Notes: generated by a model not told the origin, from the sequence alone. Positions 26,739 to 36,175 are shown, counted from the stretch's first letter. The stretch is 64,000 nt of DNA from CAVUAN01 sp963739435 (GCA_963739435.1 CAVUAN010000025.1:1-64000); one strand, 5' to 3'. Numbers and translations: made by a program.

Positions 26739-27328
26739 TTGCGCCCTTCAAACACCATGTCTTCGGGAAGGGTCGGATCGTCGCGGCGGCGCTCGAGGTA
26801 GAGGCGGGCGTACGAATAGGGAATGGCTTCTGCGAAGTCGAGAGCCAGTGCCGCGAGGACCCGGCGGATTGCCGTGGGCTCGCCTTCGACCTCGACGAAT
26901 CGCCCGATGGGGGTCTCGTCGAGCGCGACGATGCAGCCTTCGAGCGTCCACTCTTCGCGGCGCTTTTCATATCGAAACCTTCGCTTGAACCCGATTCCGG
27001 CCAGAATCGCTTCGAGCTGCGCGGGGTCCTTGACCTCCGTCTCGCGCTCCTCGCGCGTCTTGATGCCGCCGGAGAATCGCGCCGGCCCCTTGAAGGTCAG
27101 GATCGCCCGCCCTCGAGCGCGGCGCAGGCGCAGGGCCAGGCCCTCCTCTGCGAGCCGCCGCTTCGGGTCGTCGTAGAGATCGTTGACCTCGTCGTGGAGG
27201 GCGGACTCGAGCACGGCGCCCCGGGCGGGAAGCATCTGGCGCAAGGCCGCAAAGTCCCGGCACGGGAGCTTGACCTCGACCTCTTCGAAGGACCTGGCGC
27301 CTGGTTCGTCCAGCTTTTCGCCCGTCAC
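26735..27328 (-). CDS. CYTH-domain protein (CyaB/ThTPase-like triphosphate tunnel enzyme)
   Basis: This 197-residue protein starts with the CYTH signature EVEVKL (ExExK) at about residues 16-21 and continues with DLYDDPKRRLAEEGLALRLRRARGRAILTFKGP, KTREERETEVKDP and ALDETPIGRFVEVEGEPTAIRRVLAAL, the alternating charged strands that line the triphosphate tunnel. CYTH enzymes hydrolyse inorganic triphosphate or act as class-IV adenylate cyclases; which applies here is unknown. GTG 27328 overlaps the yqeY stop as GTGA. A very long open frame on this strand through selB is spurious. Confidence 0.9.
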   Translation of the reverse strand: MTGEKLDEPGARSFEEVEVKLPCRDFAALRQMLPARGAVLESALHDEVNDLYDDPKRRLAEEGLALRLRRARGRAILTFKGPARFSGGIKTREERETEVKDPAQLEAILAGIGFKRRFRYEKRREEWTLEGCIVALDETPIGRFVEVEGEPTAIRRVLAALALDFAEAIPYSYARLYLERRRDDPTLPEDMVFEGRK

Positions 27329-27762
27329 GGCAGGATCTGGCGGGCCATCTCCTGCGCGCGCTTTCCGTCCACGCGTCCTCGATGGCGCGCCATGAGCTCT
27401 TTCATGAGGAGGCCGACGTCCTTGGCCGCCGTGAAGCCCTTCTCGGCCACGATGTTGCGGATGGCGGCTTCGAGATCGGCATCCGACAGGCCCTTCGGCA
27501 AGTAGGCCTCGAGGACGGAGAGCTCCGCGGTTTCGGCGTCCACGAGGTCTTGCCTTCCGCCCTTCTGGTACTGCTCGATAGAGTCCTTGCGTTGCTTGAC
27601 GGCCCGGCGAATGGCGGCCTCGACCTCCTCGCCGGTCAGGTCGCGCGCCGCCTGGATGCGTTCGTTCTTCAGCGCGGCGATCAAGAGCCGCAGGGTCGCG
27701 ACTTTCGTCTTGTCGCCCGCCTTCATGGCAGCCTTCAGGTCGTCTTCGAAGCCGAATTGCAT
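27325..27762 (-). CDS. yqeY: GatB/YqeY-domain protein
   Basis: This 145-residue cytoplasmic protein of the YqeY family resembles the tRNA-binding tail domain of GatB. Hallmarks are the N-terminal MQFGFEDDLKAAMKAGDKTKVATLRLLIAALKNERI, EEVEAAIRRAVKQRKDSIEQYQKGGRQDLVDAETAELSVLEAYLP and the C-terminal GRVDGKRAQEMARQIL. The molecular role is unsettled; links to aminoacyl-tRNA metabolism are proposed. It heads the yqeY-CYTH-NTase operon and is divergent from selB, 31 bp away. Confidence 0.95.
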   Translation of the reverse strand: MQFGFEDDLKAAMKAGDKTKVATLRLLIAALKNERIQAARDLTGEEVEAAIRRAVKQRKDSIEQYQKGGRQDLVDAETAELSVLEAYLPKGLSDADLEAAIRNIVAEKGFTAAKDVGLLMKELMARHRGRVDGKRAQEMARQILP

Positions 27763-27793
27763 GGAGGAAACCTATCACCGCGCCCACCCTAGA

Positions 27794-29719
27794 ATGTCGG
27801 ACGTGAGACGGTTCCTGGTCGGCACGGCGGGACACATCGACCACGGCAAGACCGCGCTCGTGAAGGCTTTGACGGGCATCGACGCCGATCGGCTGCCCGA
27901 GGAGAAAAGGCGCGGCATCACGATCGACCTCGGATTCGCCCATGCCGAGTGGGAGGGCGTGCGGGTCTCCTTCGTGGACGTGCCGGGCCACGAGCGATTC
28001 GTCAAGAACATGCTGGCGGGAGCTGGCGGCATCGACGCGGCGCTTTTGGTTGTCGCCGCCGACGAGTCGGTGATGCCTCAAACGCGCGAGCACTTCGAGA
28101 TCATGCGGTTGCTCGGCATCGAGCGCGGCGTCGTGGCGGTGACCAAGACCGACCGCGCGACGCCAGATCTCGTCGCGGTCACCGCTTCCGACATCGCGGA
28201 CCTCGTTCGGGGCTCGTTTCTCGAGAAGGCGCCGGTTGTCGCCGTTTCTGCAAGGACGGGCGAAGGGTTGGACAAGCTCCGGAAGGCCCTCGTCTCTCTG
28301 GTGCGCGAGGAAGAGAGCGCCCTGCGAGAGGCCCGCGGCGTGCGGCTGCCGATCGATCGCGCCTTCCTGGTGCCGGGTTTTGGCCCCGTCGTCACGGGCA
28401 GCCTCGTGTCCGGCACGATCTCCCGGGACCAGAAGCTCGAACTGCTGCCCCAGCGCCTGCTCGTTCGCGTCCGGCGGGTGGAGGTGCACGGGCGCGAGGA
28501 AGCCGTCGCGCATGCCGGAGAGCGTGTGAGCGCGAACCTGGTGGGTGTCGAGCTGTCCGACTTGAAGCGCGGCCTGACGCTCGCCAGCCCTCAGGCCTTC
28601 GCGGTCACCTCGCTCGTGACGGCGCGCCTGGAGCTCCTGTCGGGAGCGAGGCTCAAGGCGGGTGACCGGGTCTCGTTCCATCACTTCTCGACCGAGACCC
28701 GCGCCGCCGTGGGATTGCCGGAGTCTCAAGAGCTCCTGCCGGGCCCGGTGGCGCGCTCCGGCAGGGCCCAGCTGCGCCTGTCGGCTCCCGTCGCGGCGGC
28801 GCCCGGGGACCGCTTCGTGCTGCGCCGCCTCTCGCCCGTCGAGACGATCGGCGGGGGCGTCGTGCTGGATCCGTTTGCGCCGCGCCTGTTGCGCCGCGCG
28901 GCCGCCGAGAACCGCTCACTGCTCGACGTTCTCGAGTCCGGCTCTCTGCAGCAGCGCCTCGTCCTGTGGGTCGAGCAGAGCCGGTGGCGCGGCGCGGACG
29001 AGGAGACGCTGGCGCAGCGGGCCGGCGTGACACCGGCGGAGGTGCGCGAGGCCCTGGGCGCGCCGGCAGCATCGGGCGCGATTCACGTCCTCCGCCGCTC
29101 GCCCGAACGCTACATCGGCGAAGCGGAGCTGACCCGCCAGGCCGCTCGCGCCGGGCGGGAGATCGCGGCGTTCCTCGCGGAAAGCGGGGGATCGGTGGGT
29201 GTACCACGACGCACGCTGCTCGAGCGGATGTTGCCGGGCGCGGATGCCCGGTGGGCCGAGGCCGTCGAGGCAGCGCTCGTCCGACGCGGCGCGTACGCGG
29301 TTGCAGGCGATGAGGCCCGCCCGCCAGGGCGCCTGGACCTGGGAGGCTCCGAGCGGGAGCTCTCGGACCGGATCGCCGAAGCTTTCCGCCGCCGCGGTCT
29401 CGCTCCGCCTTCGCCCAACGACGTCGCCCTCGAGGTCAATCATCGCCCGAAGGTCGTTCTGGGCCTGATCGGCTACCTCGTCAAGAAGGGGGCGCTCGTC
29501 AAGCTTCCGGGAGGCTGGATCGTTTCGCGCGAGGCCGTCGAGGACGTCGCTGCGAAGCTTCGCGCGTCGGGCAAGGCGTCGATCGACGTCGGAGAGTTCA
29601 AGGAGATGTTCGGCTTGACCCGCAAGCTCGCCATCCCAATGCTCGAGCACCTCGACGAGTCGAAAGTCACACGCCGGGTCGGCGACCGCCGCGAGATCCT
29701 GAAGCCGCCGTCGTCCTGA
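27794..29719 (+). CDS. selB: Selenocysteine-specific elongation factor
   Basis: This 641-residue GTPase delivers Sec-tRNA(Sec) to UGA codons with a downstream SECIS hairpin. It has the G1 motif GTAGHIDHGKTALVKALTG, the switch region EEKRRGITIDLGFAH, DVPGHERFVKNMLAGAGGID, NKxD as TKTD, and EF-Tu-like domains 2/3 (PIDRAFLVPGFGPVVTGSLVSG). A C-terminal set of winged helices of about 250 residues ends GWIVSREAVEDVAAKLRASGKASIDVGEFKEMFGLTRKLAIPMLEHLDESKVTRRVGDRR. The HIDHGKT motif and C-terminal winged helices separate SelB from EF-Tu. selA, selC and selD are not in the window. ATG 27794 is chosen over the long upstream extension, which is antisense to yqeY. Confidence 0.97.
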   Translation: MSDVRRFLVGTAGHIDHGKTALVKALTGIDADRLPEEKRRGITIDLGFAHAEWEGVRVSFVDVPGHERFVKNMLAGAGGIDAALLVVAADESVMPQTREHFEIMRLLGIERGVVAVTKTDRATPDLVAVTASDIADLVRGSFLEKAPVVAVSARTGEGLDKLRKALVSLVREEESALREARGVRLPIDRAFLVPGFGPVVTGSLVSGTISRDQKLELLPQRLLVRVRRVEVHGREEAVAHAGERVSANLVGVELSDLKRGLTLASPQAFAVTSLVTARLELLSGARLKAGDRVSFHHFSTETRAAVGLPESQELLPGPVARSGRAQLRLSAPVAAAPGDRFVLRRLSPVETIGGGVVLDPFAPRLLRRAAAENRSLLDVLESGSLQQRLVLWVEQSRWRGADEETLAQRAGVTPAEVREALGAPAASGAIHVLRRSPERYIGEAELTRQAARAGREIAAFLAESGGSVGVPRRTLLERMLPGADARWAEAVEAALVRRGAYAVAGDEARPPGRLDLGGSERELSDRIAEAFRRRGLAPPSPNDVALEVNHRPKVVLGLIGYLVKKGALVKLPGGWIVSREAVEDVAAKLRASGKASIDVGEFKEMFGLTRKLAIPMLEHLDESKVTRRVGDRREILKPPSS

Positions 29720-29735
29720 GCTCACCCCGGCAGCC

Positions 29736-29825
29736 TGTCATCCCGAGCGAAGTCGAGGGATCTACCCTCGTGGTGCCCAGCCCGACCCGGGTAGATTCCT
29801 CGTCGCTGCGCTCCTCGGAATGACA
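29736..29825. repeat. Intergenic inverted repeat element, TGTCATCCCGAGCG/CGGAATGACA family
   Basis: A 90-bp element has terminal inverted repeats: TGTCATCCCGAGCGAAGTCG... at the left is matched by ...CGCTGCGCTCCTCGGAATGACA at the right, with an inner GATCTACCC/GGGTAGAT pair. It starts 17 bp after the selB stop, between convergent genes, and could fold into a long bulged hairpin. The termini resemble a class of intergenic repeats I recall from several phyla. Only one copy is in the window. Confidence 0.85.
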
Positions 29826-29856
29826 GCGAGGGTGCGAATCTCGGAACGGCAGGGCG

Positions 29857-30789
29857 CTAAGACCCAGCGAGGGACTTTCGCAGCGAGACGGTCTGCTTGA
29901 GCTCGATCGAATCGTCGATCTTGCCGGAGAGCAGGACCTCGCTCCAGCTGTCGACGTTGGCGTTGCCGGTGCGGGCCGGCTTGAAGACCAGGAGGGGGAG
30001 CCCCTTTCGGAAGTAGGCGATCAGGAAAGGGTCCGAAACCTGGAGCGCAACGACCTTGTCGATCTTGCCGGCCGCCGTGACGCGGACGAGCAGCTTCACG
30101 GTGATCGGACGATTGAACGAGTCGGCCGACCAGGGGGTCTTGCGCGGAGTCGGCGGCAGGTCGAGCTGTTCGAGGGCGACGGCACCATCCGTCGGCAGCG
30201 CGGGCTTCTGGGCATCGAGCCATCCGGCCGAAGGGGGCCATTCGATCGGCGTCGGGATCGGCGACTCGCGCGTCACCGGGGTCATGACGAATTGCTCGAT
30301 CTTCAGGGTGTCGATCTCCATCGCCAGGTCGAGCTTCAGGGAGGTCCACGTGTCCACGGGACTCCCGCCCTTTTTCGGAGGATCGAAGACCCAGCGCGAG
30401 AGCGACTTGAGCGTGTCGGCCGAAAGCGACGGTATCGGATCGCGAACCCGCTTGATCGACGTCGGCTTGCCCTTCGCGTCCACGCGGACGGCGACATACA
30501 TCTCGTCGGACATCAAGATCTTGGGAATCACGGGCTTGAGCGGCGGTGCTGCCGGGGAGTCCACGGCCGAGCCAAACGGATTCTCGGCCGGGAACCGGGC
30601 GACCATCGCGACTCCCGGCTCGGTGATCTTGAGCGGTGCCCCGAGGGGCGTTGCGGCTTTCCCCGCCGCAGCCGCTTCAGCGGGCGCGGGCGCGCCTGTG
30701 GAGGCCGGGGTCGGGACGGGAGCCTGCGCTCGAGCCCTCCCGGACAGACACGGCCAGAGCAGGATAGCCGCCGCGAACCATTTCTTCAT
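29857..30789 (-). CDS. Exported protein with two TonB-C-like repeats
   Basis: This 310-residue protein has a signal peptide (KKWFAAAILLWPCLSGRARAQ) and an Ala/Pro-rich linker. Two segments resemble the TonB C-terminal domain: MYVAVRVDAKGKPTSIKRVRDPIPSLSADTLKSLSRWVFDPP (about residues 95-140) and ITVKLLVRVTAAGKIDKVVALQVSDPFLIAYFRKGLPLLVFKPA (about 225-270). There is no membrane helix of the ExbBD-binding kind, so it is not a classical energy transducer. It is more likely a periplasmic protein with a TonB-like fold, role unknown. It stands alone, 26 bp before the end of polA. Confidence 0.65.
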   Translation of the reverse strand: MKKWFAAAILLWPCLSGRARAQAPVPTPASTGAPAPAEAAAAGKAATPLGAPLKITEPGVAMVARFPAENPFGSAVDSPAAPPLKPVIPKILMSDEMYVAVRVDAKGKPTSIKRVRDPIPSLSADTLKSLSRWVFDPPKKGGSPVDTWTSLKLDLAMEIDTLKIEQFVMTPVTRESPIPTPIEWPPSAGWLDAQKPALPTDGAVALEQLDLPPTPRKTPWSADSFNRPITVKLLVRVTAAGKIDKVVALQVSDPFLIAYFRKGLPLLVFKPARTGNANVDSWSEVLLSGKIDDSIELKQTVSLRKSLAGS

Positions 30790-30815
30790 GCAGTTGCCAG
30801 AAGTATAGCGAAGGA

Positions 30816-33429
30816 CTACTTGGCCGAGAGCCAGTCTGGTCCCGATCCCACGTCGACGGAAAGGCGCACCTTGAGCTGGGCGGCCCCTTCCATGACTCCG
30901 CGCACGAGCTCGACGAGCCGGGGGACTTCGGCTGTCGGGGCCTCGAGGACGAGCTCGTCGTGCACCTGCAGCAGGAGGCGCGCTTGCAGTCCCTGCTCTG
31001 CGAGCGCACGGTCGAGCCGCACCATTGCGATCTTGATGATGTCGGCGGCGGTGCCCTGAAACGGAGCGTTCAGCGCCATGCGCTCGGCATTTCCCCTGAC
31101 GTTGGGATTGGAGGCAGCAATGTCGGGGATGGGGCGCACGCGGCCAAAGACCGTCTTCACTTCTCTCTTCGCTCGGGCCTCCGAGAGGACGCCGTCGAGG
31201 CAGCCGCGCACCGAGGGGAACTGGGCGAAGTAGGCTTCAATGAAGGTCTTTGCCTCCGAGGTGGGCACTCCCAGGTCCCTGGCGAGCGAGAAGGCCCCCA
31301 TTCCGTAGAGGAGGCCGAAGTTGATGCGCTTGGCGGCCACGCGCATCTCGTCGGAGACGAGATCCGGCGCCACCCCGAAGACCTTCGCTGCCGTCGCCCG
31401 GTGGACGTCCTGGCCGCGCTCGAAGGCCTCGATCAACGCCGCGTCGCCCGAGATGTGGGCGAGGATGCGCAACTCGATCTGCGAGTAGTCGGCGACGACG
31501 AGCTGGCGGCCCTTCGGCGCGACGAAGGCGCGGCGGATCTCGCGGCCGGCGGCCGTACGGATGGGAATGTTCTGCAGGTTCGGGTCGAAGGAGGAGAGCC
31601 GGCCCGTGGCGGCGACGGTCTGGGCGAAACGTGGTATGAACGCGGCCCGCCTCGTCCGCCAGCGCCGGCAGCGCGTCCACGTAGGTGCCCTTCAGCTTGG
31701 CGATCTCGCGAAACTCGAGCACGAGCCGCGGCAGCGGATAGCCGCGTTCGGCAAGATCCGTCAGGACCTCGACACCCGTCGAGGCGGACTTGGTCTTGGC
31801 CGTCTTCTTCAGGCTCGGGTAGCCGAGCTTCTAAAGAGGATCGACCCGAGCTTGACCGGCGACTGCACGTTGAACTCTTCGCCGGCCTCGGCCCAGATTT
31901 TTTGCTCGATCGAGCGCAGGTCCGTTTCCATCTTCGTCGACATTTGCGCCAGCAGAGCCGTGTCGATCGAAGACCCCGGCAAGCTCCATGCGCGCTAAGA
32001 CCGGCGTCAGCGGCCGCTCGATCTCGCGGTAGACCCTGTCGAGCTCGGGCCGGGCGCCAATCTCGGCCGCGAGGCCGCGGCACAGTGTCACCGCGCCGGC
32101 CGCTCGCTCGGCCAGCCAGCGGTCCGCCGGGGCGATCTCGTAGCGTCTCCGGCAGGGTCGCCCCGTCGGGGGCAACGTCGGCGTCGGGCGTCACGCGCTC
32201 CTTCAGCCTCTGGAAGGCCATGACTTCGAAGTCGCTCGAGGCGACTCCGGGCGCCAGCACGTATTGCATGAGCCCGGCGTCGAAGACCTCGCCGCGAAGG
32301 GCTCTCTCCAGCGCGGGCGAGGAAGGCGTCGAGGGGCTTGGCGTCGGCAACCGCAAACAGGCGGTCCGTCCGGTCGAGGGCCTGGATGCGCTGGCGAACG
32401 CTTTCGCGCCGTCTCGTCGGCGATCTCGACCCGCGCCCCGTCCGACACGGCCAGCAGCGCCCGGTCGCCCACGCGGTCAGGAGCGCAACGCCCAGGGGCC
32501 GAGCGGAAGCAAGCGAGAAGGGAGCCGAATCCGGCAGGCCGCGTGATCTCGATCGAGGCGGCCGTCCCCGGTTCCTCGATCTCGGCCGCCAACGAATGAA
32601 ACTCGAGGCTCGTGAAGAGCGCCTTGAGTTTCACGGCGTCTGGAGGCTCGAGCTTCAGGGCTTCCGGCTCGAAGGGCACCGGCAGGTCTGTCGGGATCGT
32701 GGCGAGCTGTCTCGAGAGCAGCGCCGTCTCGCGGTTCTCGCGCAGGCTCTCGCCGGCCTTGTCCTGCGATCTCCCCGGATTTCTCGAGGAGGTTGTCGAG
32801 GCTGCCGTACTCGTGCGATCCATTTCTTGGCCGTGACTTCACCCACGCGCGGCACGCCGGGGATGTTGTCCGAGGAGTCCCCCATGAGGGCCAGAACATC
32901 GGCGACCTGTCCCGGAAGGACGCCGAAGAACTCGCGGACGCGCAGCCTCGTCGAGGAAGCGCTCGCGGCCCGTGTGGTACACGCGCACGTGCGGCCCGAC
33001 GAGCTGGAGCATGTCCTTGTCTGCGGTGACGATGACGGTGTCGAAACCCCGTCGCGTCGCCTGGGCGGCCAGCGAGCCAATGACATCGTCGGCTTCGTAG
33101 CCGGGCATCTGGAGGACCGGGACCCGAAAGGCCTCGCAGGCCTGGCGCACGAGCGGGATCTGCGAGGCCAGGTCAGCCTCCATCGGCTTTCGGTTGGCCT
33201 TGTAGGCCTCGTAGGCATCGTGGCGGACGGTCTTTCCAGGCAGGTCGAAGGCGACGGCAACGGAGTCGGGCTCGTGCTCCCGCAGCAGCTTTTTCAGCAT
33301 CGTGACGAAGCCGTACACGGCGTTGGTGGGCTGCCCGGCTGTCGTCGAGAGGCGCGAAATCGCGTGATAGGCGCGGTGAATGTTCGACATCGCGTCGATG
33401 AGATAGAGCGTCGGGCGGGCTTTTCCCAT
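30816..33429 (-). CDS. polA: DNA polymerase I, reading frame broken by at least seven frameshifts
   Basis: The region encodes a near full-length PolA of about 870 residues in pieces. Intact N-terminal 5' nuclease domain (33429 to about 32955): TLYLIDAMSNIHRAYHAI, GYEADDVIGSLA, VTADKDMLQLV. Then short pieces in changing frames: GVLPGQVADVLALMGDSSDNIPGVP, EYGSLDNLLEKSGEIAGQ, LPVPFEPEALKLEPPD and GEVFDAGLMQYVLAPG. The polymerase C-terminus is intact (31472 to 30816) with RVAAKRINFGLLYGMGAFSLA (O-helix) and LLLQVHDELVLEAP (motif C). Total length fits the family, so scattered single-base indels between about 31600 and 32960, probably sequence errors in an essential-type gene, fit better than decay. 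Confidence 0.85.
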
Positions 33430-33484
33430 GGAAGGCCGATTCTAAGTGCCGCGGGGTGAGGGGGTTGTGGAGAAGGGGGAGTCC

Positions 33485-33522
33485 AAAAAGAAAATCGCGC
33501 GACCCCGTTGGGTGTCGCGCGA
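33485..33522 (-). terminator. Rho-independent terminator downstream of the cyclodeaminase gene
   Basis: A perfect 9-bp stem, TCGCGCGAC/GTCGCGCGA (33495-33503 and 33514-33522), has a 10-nt loop and is followed on the minus strand by TTTTCTTTTT (complement of 33485-33494). It ends the hutI-cyclodeaminase transcript 88 bp after the stop and upstream of polA, which then must have its own promoter in 33430-33484. Confidence 0.9.
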
Positions 33523-33609
33523 AATCAATGCAAGAAGACTAACAAACGGGCACGCATCTGTCAAGAGAATTCGACGGCACGCGCGCTTTTTCGTTAAACC
33601 ACTCTCCTG

Positions 33610-34240
33610 TCAGAATTTCCTGCGAACACTTTCGAGCACTTTGGAGCGCGCGCGTTGCACATCCTCCTGCAGTTGCGCCGTCTCGCGCTGCATCTGCTCG
33701 ACAAAGCCCGTGTCTTTGATGCCGGGGAGGTTGATCCCGACGTTCAAGAGCGCGCCCTCGACGGAGGCCTCGAGAAGCAGCGCGGCCGTGCCTGCGTCCG
33801 AGGCGGCGTTGGGGTTGCCCTTCTCGACCAGCTCCGGCAGGGCCGCAAGGAGGCGCGCGGCCGCCCTTGCCGTGCGCATGGGCACTTCTGTCGCGGCGCG
33901 GTTCGATGCCGCCACGGCCCTCGACCGCTCGGCCTTCTGTTCCTCCGTCTCTTTGGGCAGCTTTCGCGCCGCGACGACGGCATCGAAGGCCAGGGAATCC
34001 TCGCGCGCCAGGTCGAGCAGCTCGGTGCGCGCATCCGACGCCGCCACGAGCGATCGGGCGCACCGCCGCATGGGCTTCGGCAAACTTCTCCTTGCCGAGC
34101 GTGAGCGCCGCGACCATTTCGACGAGTGCGGCGCCCATGGCACCCGCAACCGCGGCCGCGGTTCCGCCGCCGGGCGTCGGCGCCTCGGAAGAAAGCGCTG
34201 CAAGAAACGCGTCGACCTGGAGTCTGGCGAAATCCGTCAT
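33610..34240 (-). CDS. Formiminotetrahydrofolate cyclodeaminase-like protein, one frameshift
   Basis: A protein of about 210 residues matching the cyclodeaminase domain of FTCD, which removes ammonia from 5-formimino-THF to give 5,10-methenyl-THF. The first frame carries LQVDAFLAALSSEAPTPGGGTAAAVAGAMGAALVEMVA. A frameshift at about 34052-34058 leads to LLDLAREDSLAFDAVVAARKLPKETEEQKAERSRAVAASNRAATEVPMRTARAA and GNPNAASDAGTAALLLEASVEGALLNVGINL, all family signatures. Its ATG overlaps the hutI stop, so the pair serves histidine breakdown. The frameshift belongs to a local cluster and is probably a sequence error. Confidence 0.88.
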
Positions 34241-35498
34241 GGGGGAGCGACCACGCTGCCGCGCACACGACCGCGGCGACGAGATTGACGCCCCAATGAT
34301 AGACGAGGTGCCGGTCGTCGGGAGCGTCGAGGAGCACGGCGTCGGCAGACTTGCCGATTTCGAGCGATCCGATCTGGTCCGCGAGCCCGAGAGAGGCCGC
34401 GGCGTTCAAGGTCATCCCGGTCAGCGTTTCTTCGACCGAGAGCCCGGAGTCGAGACAGGCGTGCGGCGCGACGGAGGCAAGCGACTCGGTGTTGCACGTG
34501 CCGGGATTCGAGTCGGAGGCGACCGCGACCGGCACGCCGGCTGAAATCAGCGCGCGGGCCGGCGCTTTTCGTCCGCGCATCCACCAGGCTGTTCCGGGCA
34601 GGATCACGGCAACGGAGCCGGCGCGCGCAAGCGCTGGAGATCTCCGCCTCGCCGATGAAGAGGAGGTGGTCGGCCGACGCGGCGAAGAGCTCGGCAGCGA
34701 GAAGCGTTCCTCCCGATAGCGCGAGCTCGTCGGCGTGGAGGCGCAGGCCGAGCCCGAGATCGCGCGCGGCGGCGAGGATTACCCGCGATTCAGCGACCGT
34801 GAACACGCCCTGTTCGCAGAAAACGTCGCAGTAGCGGGCGAGACCTTCGCGCGCGGCCTGTGGAAGGATCTCGCGGACGATTGCCTCGATCCAGTCGCCG
34901 CGGCTGTCGCGGTGCTCCAGCGGGATCTCGTGCGCCGCCAGAAGGGTCGGCACGATCCGCGGCATCTTCGCTCGGGCGCCGAGGTCCCGCAGAAGGCGCA
35001 GGGCGTTCAGCTCGCTTTCGACGGTCAGGCCGTAGCCCGACTTGGCCTCGACCGTGGTCGTGCCGTGGGCAACCATGAGCGCGAGACGGCCGGGAAACAG
35101 CCGCCTCCGAGCTCCGAGGCGGACGCTCTCCGCGTTGCCCGGACCGTCGCGTGGATCCCTCCGCCTTCGGCCGCGATCGCGGCGTAGCTTTCTCCCGAGC
35201 CAGGCGCCGCCCGATCTCCTCCCCGCGGTCGCCCGTCCAGACCGGGTGCGTGTGCGCGTCGACCAGCCCCGGCAGGACCGTCTTGCCCGTCGCGTCGAGC
35301 GACACGTCCGCCGGACGGCCCGGCGAACTCCCTCGAGTAGTCGGCCTCCGAGCCAACGAACGTGAAGACGCCGTTCTCTGCCCGCAGGGCGGCTTGACGG
35401 ATTCGCCGGATCTCGCCCTGCTCGCGACCGCGCCGCGCGGTCTTTCCGATCGGCGTCGCCAGACACGCCGCGTTTCGGATTTCGAGAGAAGAACTCAT
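34237..35498 (-). CDS. hutI: Imidazolonepropionase, at least four frameshifts
   Basis: About 420 residues of HutI, the metal-dependent amidohydrolase that opens imidazolonepropionate to formiminoglutamate in histidine degradation, are encoded in shifting frames. Recognisable pieces are TGKTVLPGLVDAHTHPVW (metal-binding His pair), LMVAHGTTTVEAKSGYGLTVESELNALRL, PTLLAAHEIPLEHRDSRGDWI, CDVFCEQGVFTVAESRVIL, LRLHADELALSGGTLLAAEL (metal His), and VAVASDSNPGTCNTESLASV with GMTLNAAASLGLADQIGSLEIGKSADAVLLD at the end. Shifts fall near 35310, 35195, 35110 and 34640. Overall length is that of intact HutI, favouring sequence errors over decay. Confidence 0.87.
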
Positions 35499-35531
35499 TT
35501 GAATGAAGCGATTCTACGAGCTGCGCTCTGT

Positions 35532-35643
35532 CCCCTCTCCCTCCGGGAGAGGGTTAGGGTGAGGGGGTAACAGTGGGCCGGGGCAAGGACCGTCATAGGC
35601 GGTTGTTCTCCCCTCACCCCGGCCCTCTCCCGAGGGGAGAGGG
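35532..35643. repeat. Intergenic inverted repeat element, CCCTCTCCC/GGGAGAGGG family (copy 2)
   Basis: This is a second copy of the element at 15486-15581. The left arm (35532-35566) and right arm (35610-35643) are near-perfect reverse complements built from CCCTCTCCC...GGGAGAGGG and GGGTGAGGGG. The 43-bp middle differs from copy 1, although both contain a similar short stretch (CCGCCTCGG in copy 1, CGGTTGTTC in copy 2). It lies between hutI and divIVA, which are co-directional. Confidence 0.9.
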
Positions 35644-35648
35644 AGAAG

Positions 35649-36165
35649 TTACCCGACCGTCTCTCCCTTGTCGGCCTTGCGCGTCAGGTACGACAGCGGC
35701 TTGTCTCTCTCGCCTTCCTCGCGGTCGAATTCCAGGACCTGTTGGAAGAGCTCGATCATCTTGCCGAGTTGGAGCCGGAAGTTGGTGCGCTGGAGCTTCA
35801 GCTCGTGGATGGCCTTCTCGATCTCCGCCGAACGCTGCAGCGCATTGTGCGTCAGGCGCTCGGCCGAGCCCTGCGCCTCGCGCAGCACGATCTCTCCCTG
35901 CTTGTGTGCCTGGGCGCCGGATGTCTTCGGAGGCCTGCTGGGCGGTCATGAGCGTCTCCTTCAGGATCCGCTCGCGTTCGCGGTGCTCGGCGTTTTCTTC
36001 CGTCAGCCGCTCGACACGGCCGGACAGCTCCGCGCTGGCGCGGACGAGTTCCTCCATGTCCTCTGCCACGAGGGCCAGGAAGGACTCGACTTCGACGGGA
36101 TCGAATCCCTTCCACTTGCGGGTGAACTCGTGTTTCTGAATCTCGAGCGGTGTCAGTCGGGGCAT
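35649..36165 (-). CDS. DivIVA-domain protein, one frameshift
   Basis: About 172 residues. The N-terminus has the DivIVA/GpsB membrane-curvature domain signature (MPRLTPLEIQKHEFTRKWKGFDPVEVESFLALVAEDMEEL). A coiled coil follows (SELSGRVERLTEENAEHRERERILKETLMTAQQASEDI), and after a frameshift at about 35913-35921 the second frame continues AQAHKQGEIVLREAQGSAERLTHNALQRSAEIEKAIHELKLQRTNFRLQLGKMIELFQQVLEFD. DivIVA proteins mark poles and septa and scaffold division or wall growth. Gene order yggS-yggT-divIVA is typical of Gram-positive and related genomes. Joined length is normal. Confidence 0.88.
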
Positions 36166-36175
36166 GGAGACCTCC

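Noticed and set aside
26735..28729. 664-codon minus-strand open frame joining the CYTH gene to sequence antisense to selB
   Set aside because: Only the last 197 codons (the CYTH protein) have family motifs; the rest is antisense to yqeY and selB.
30816..33429. True polA pseudogene or programmed frameshifting
   Set aside because: Shifts are numerous, at ordinary sites, without slippery heptamers, and the total length matches intact PolA; sequence error explains this better.
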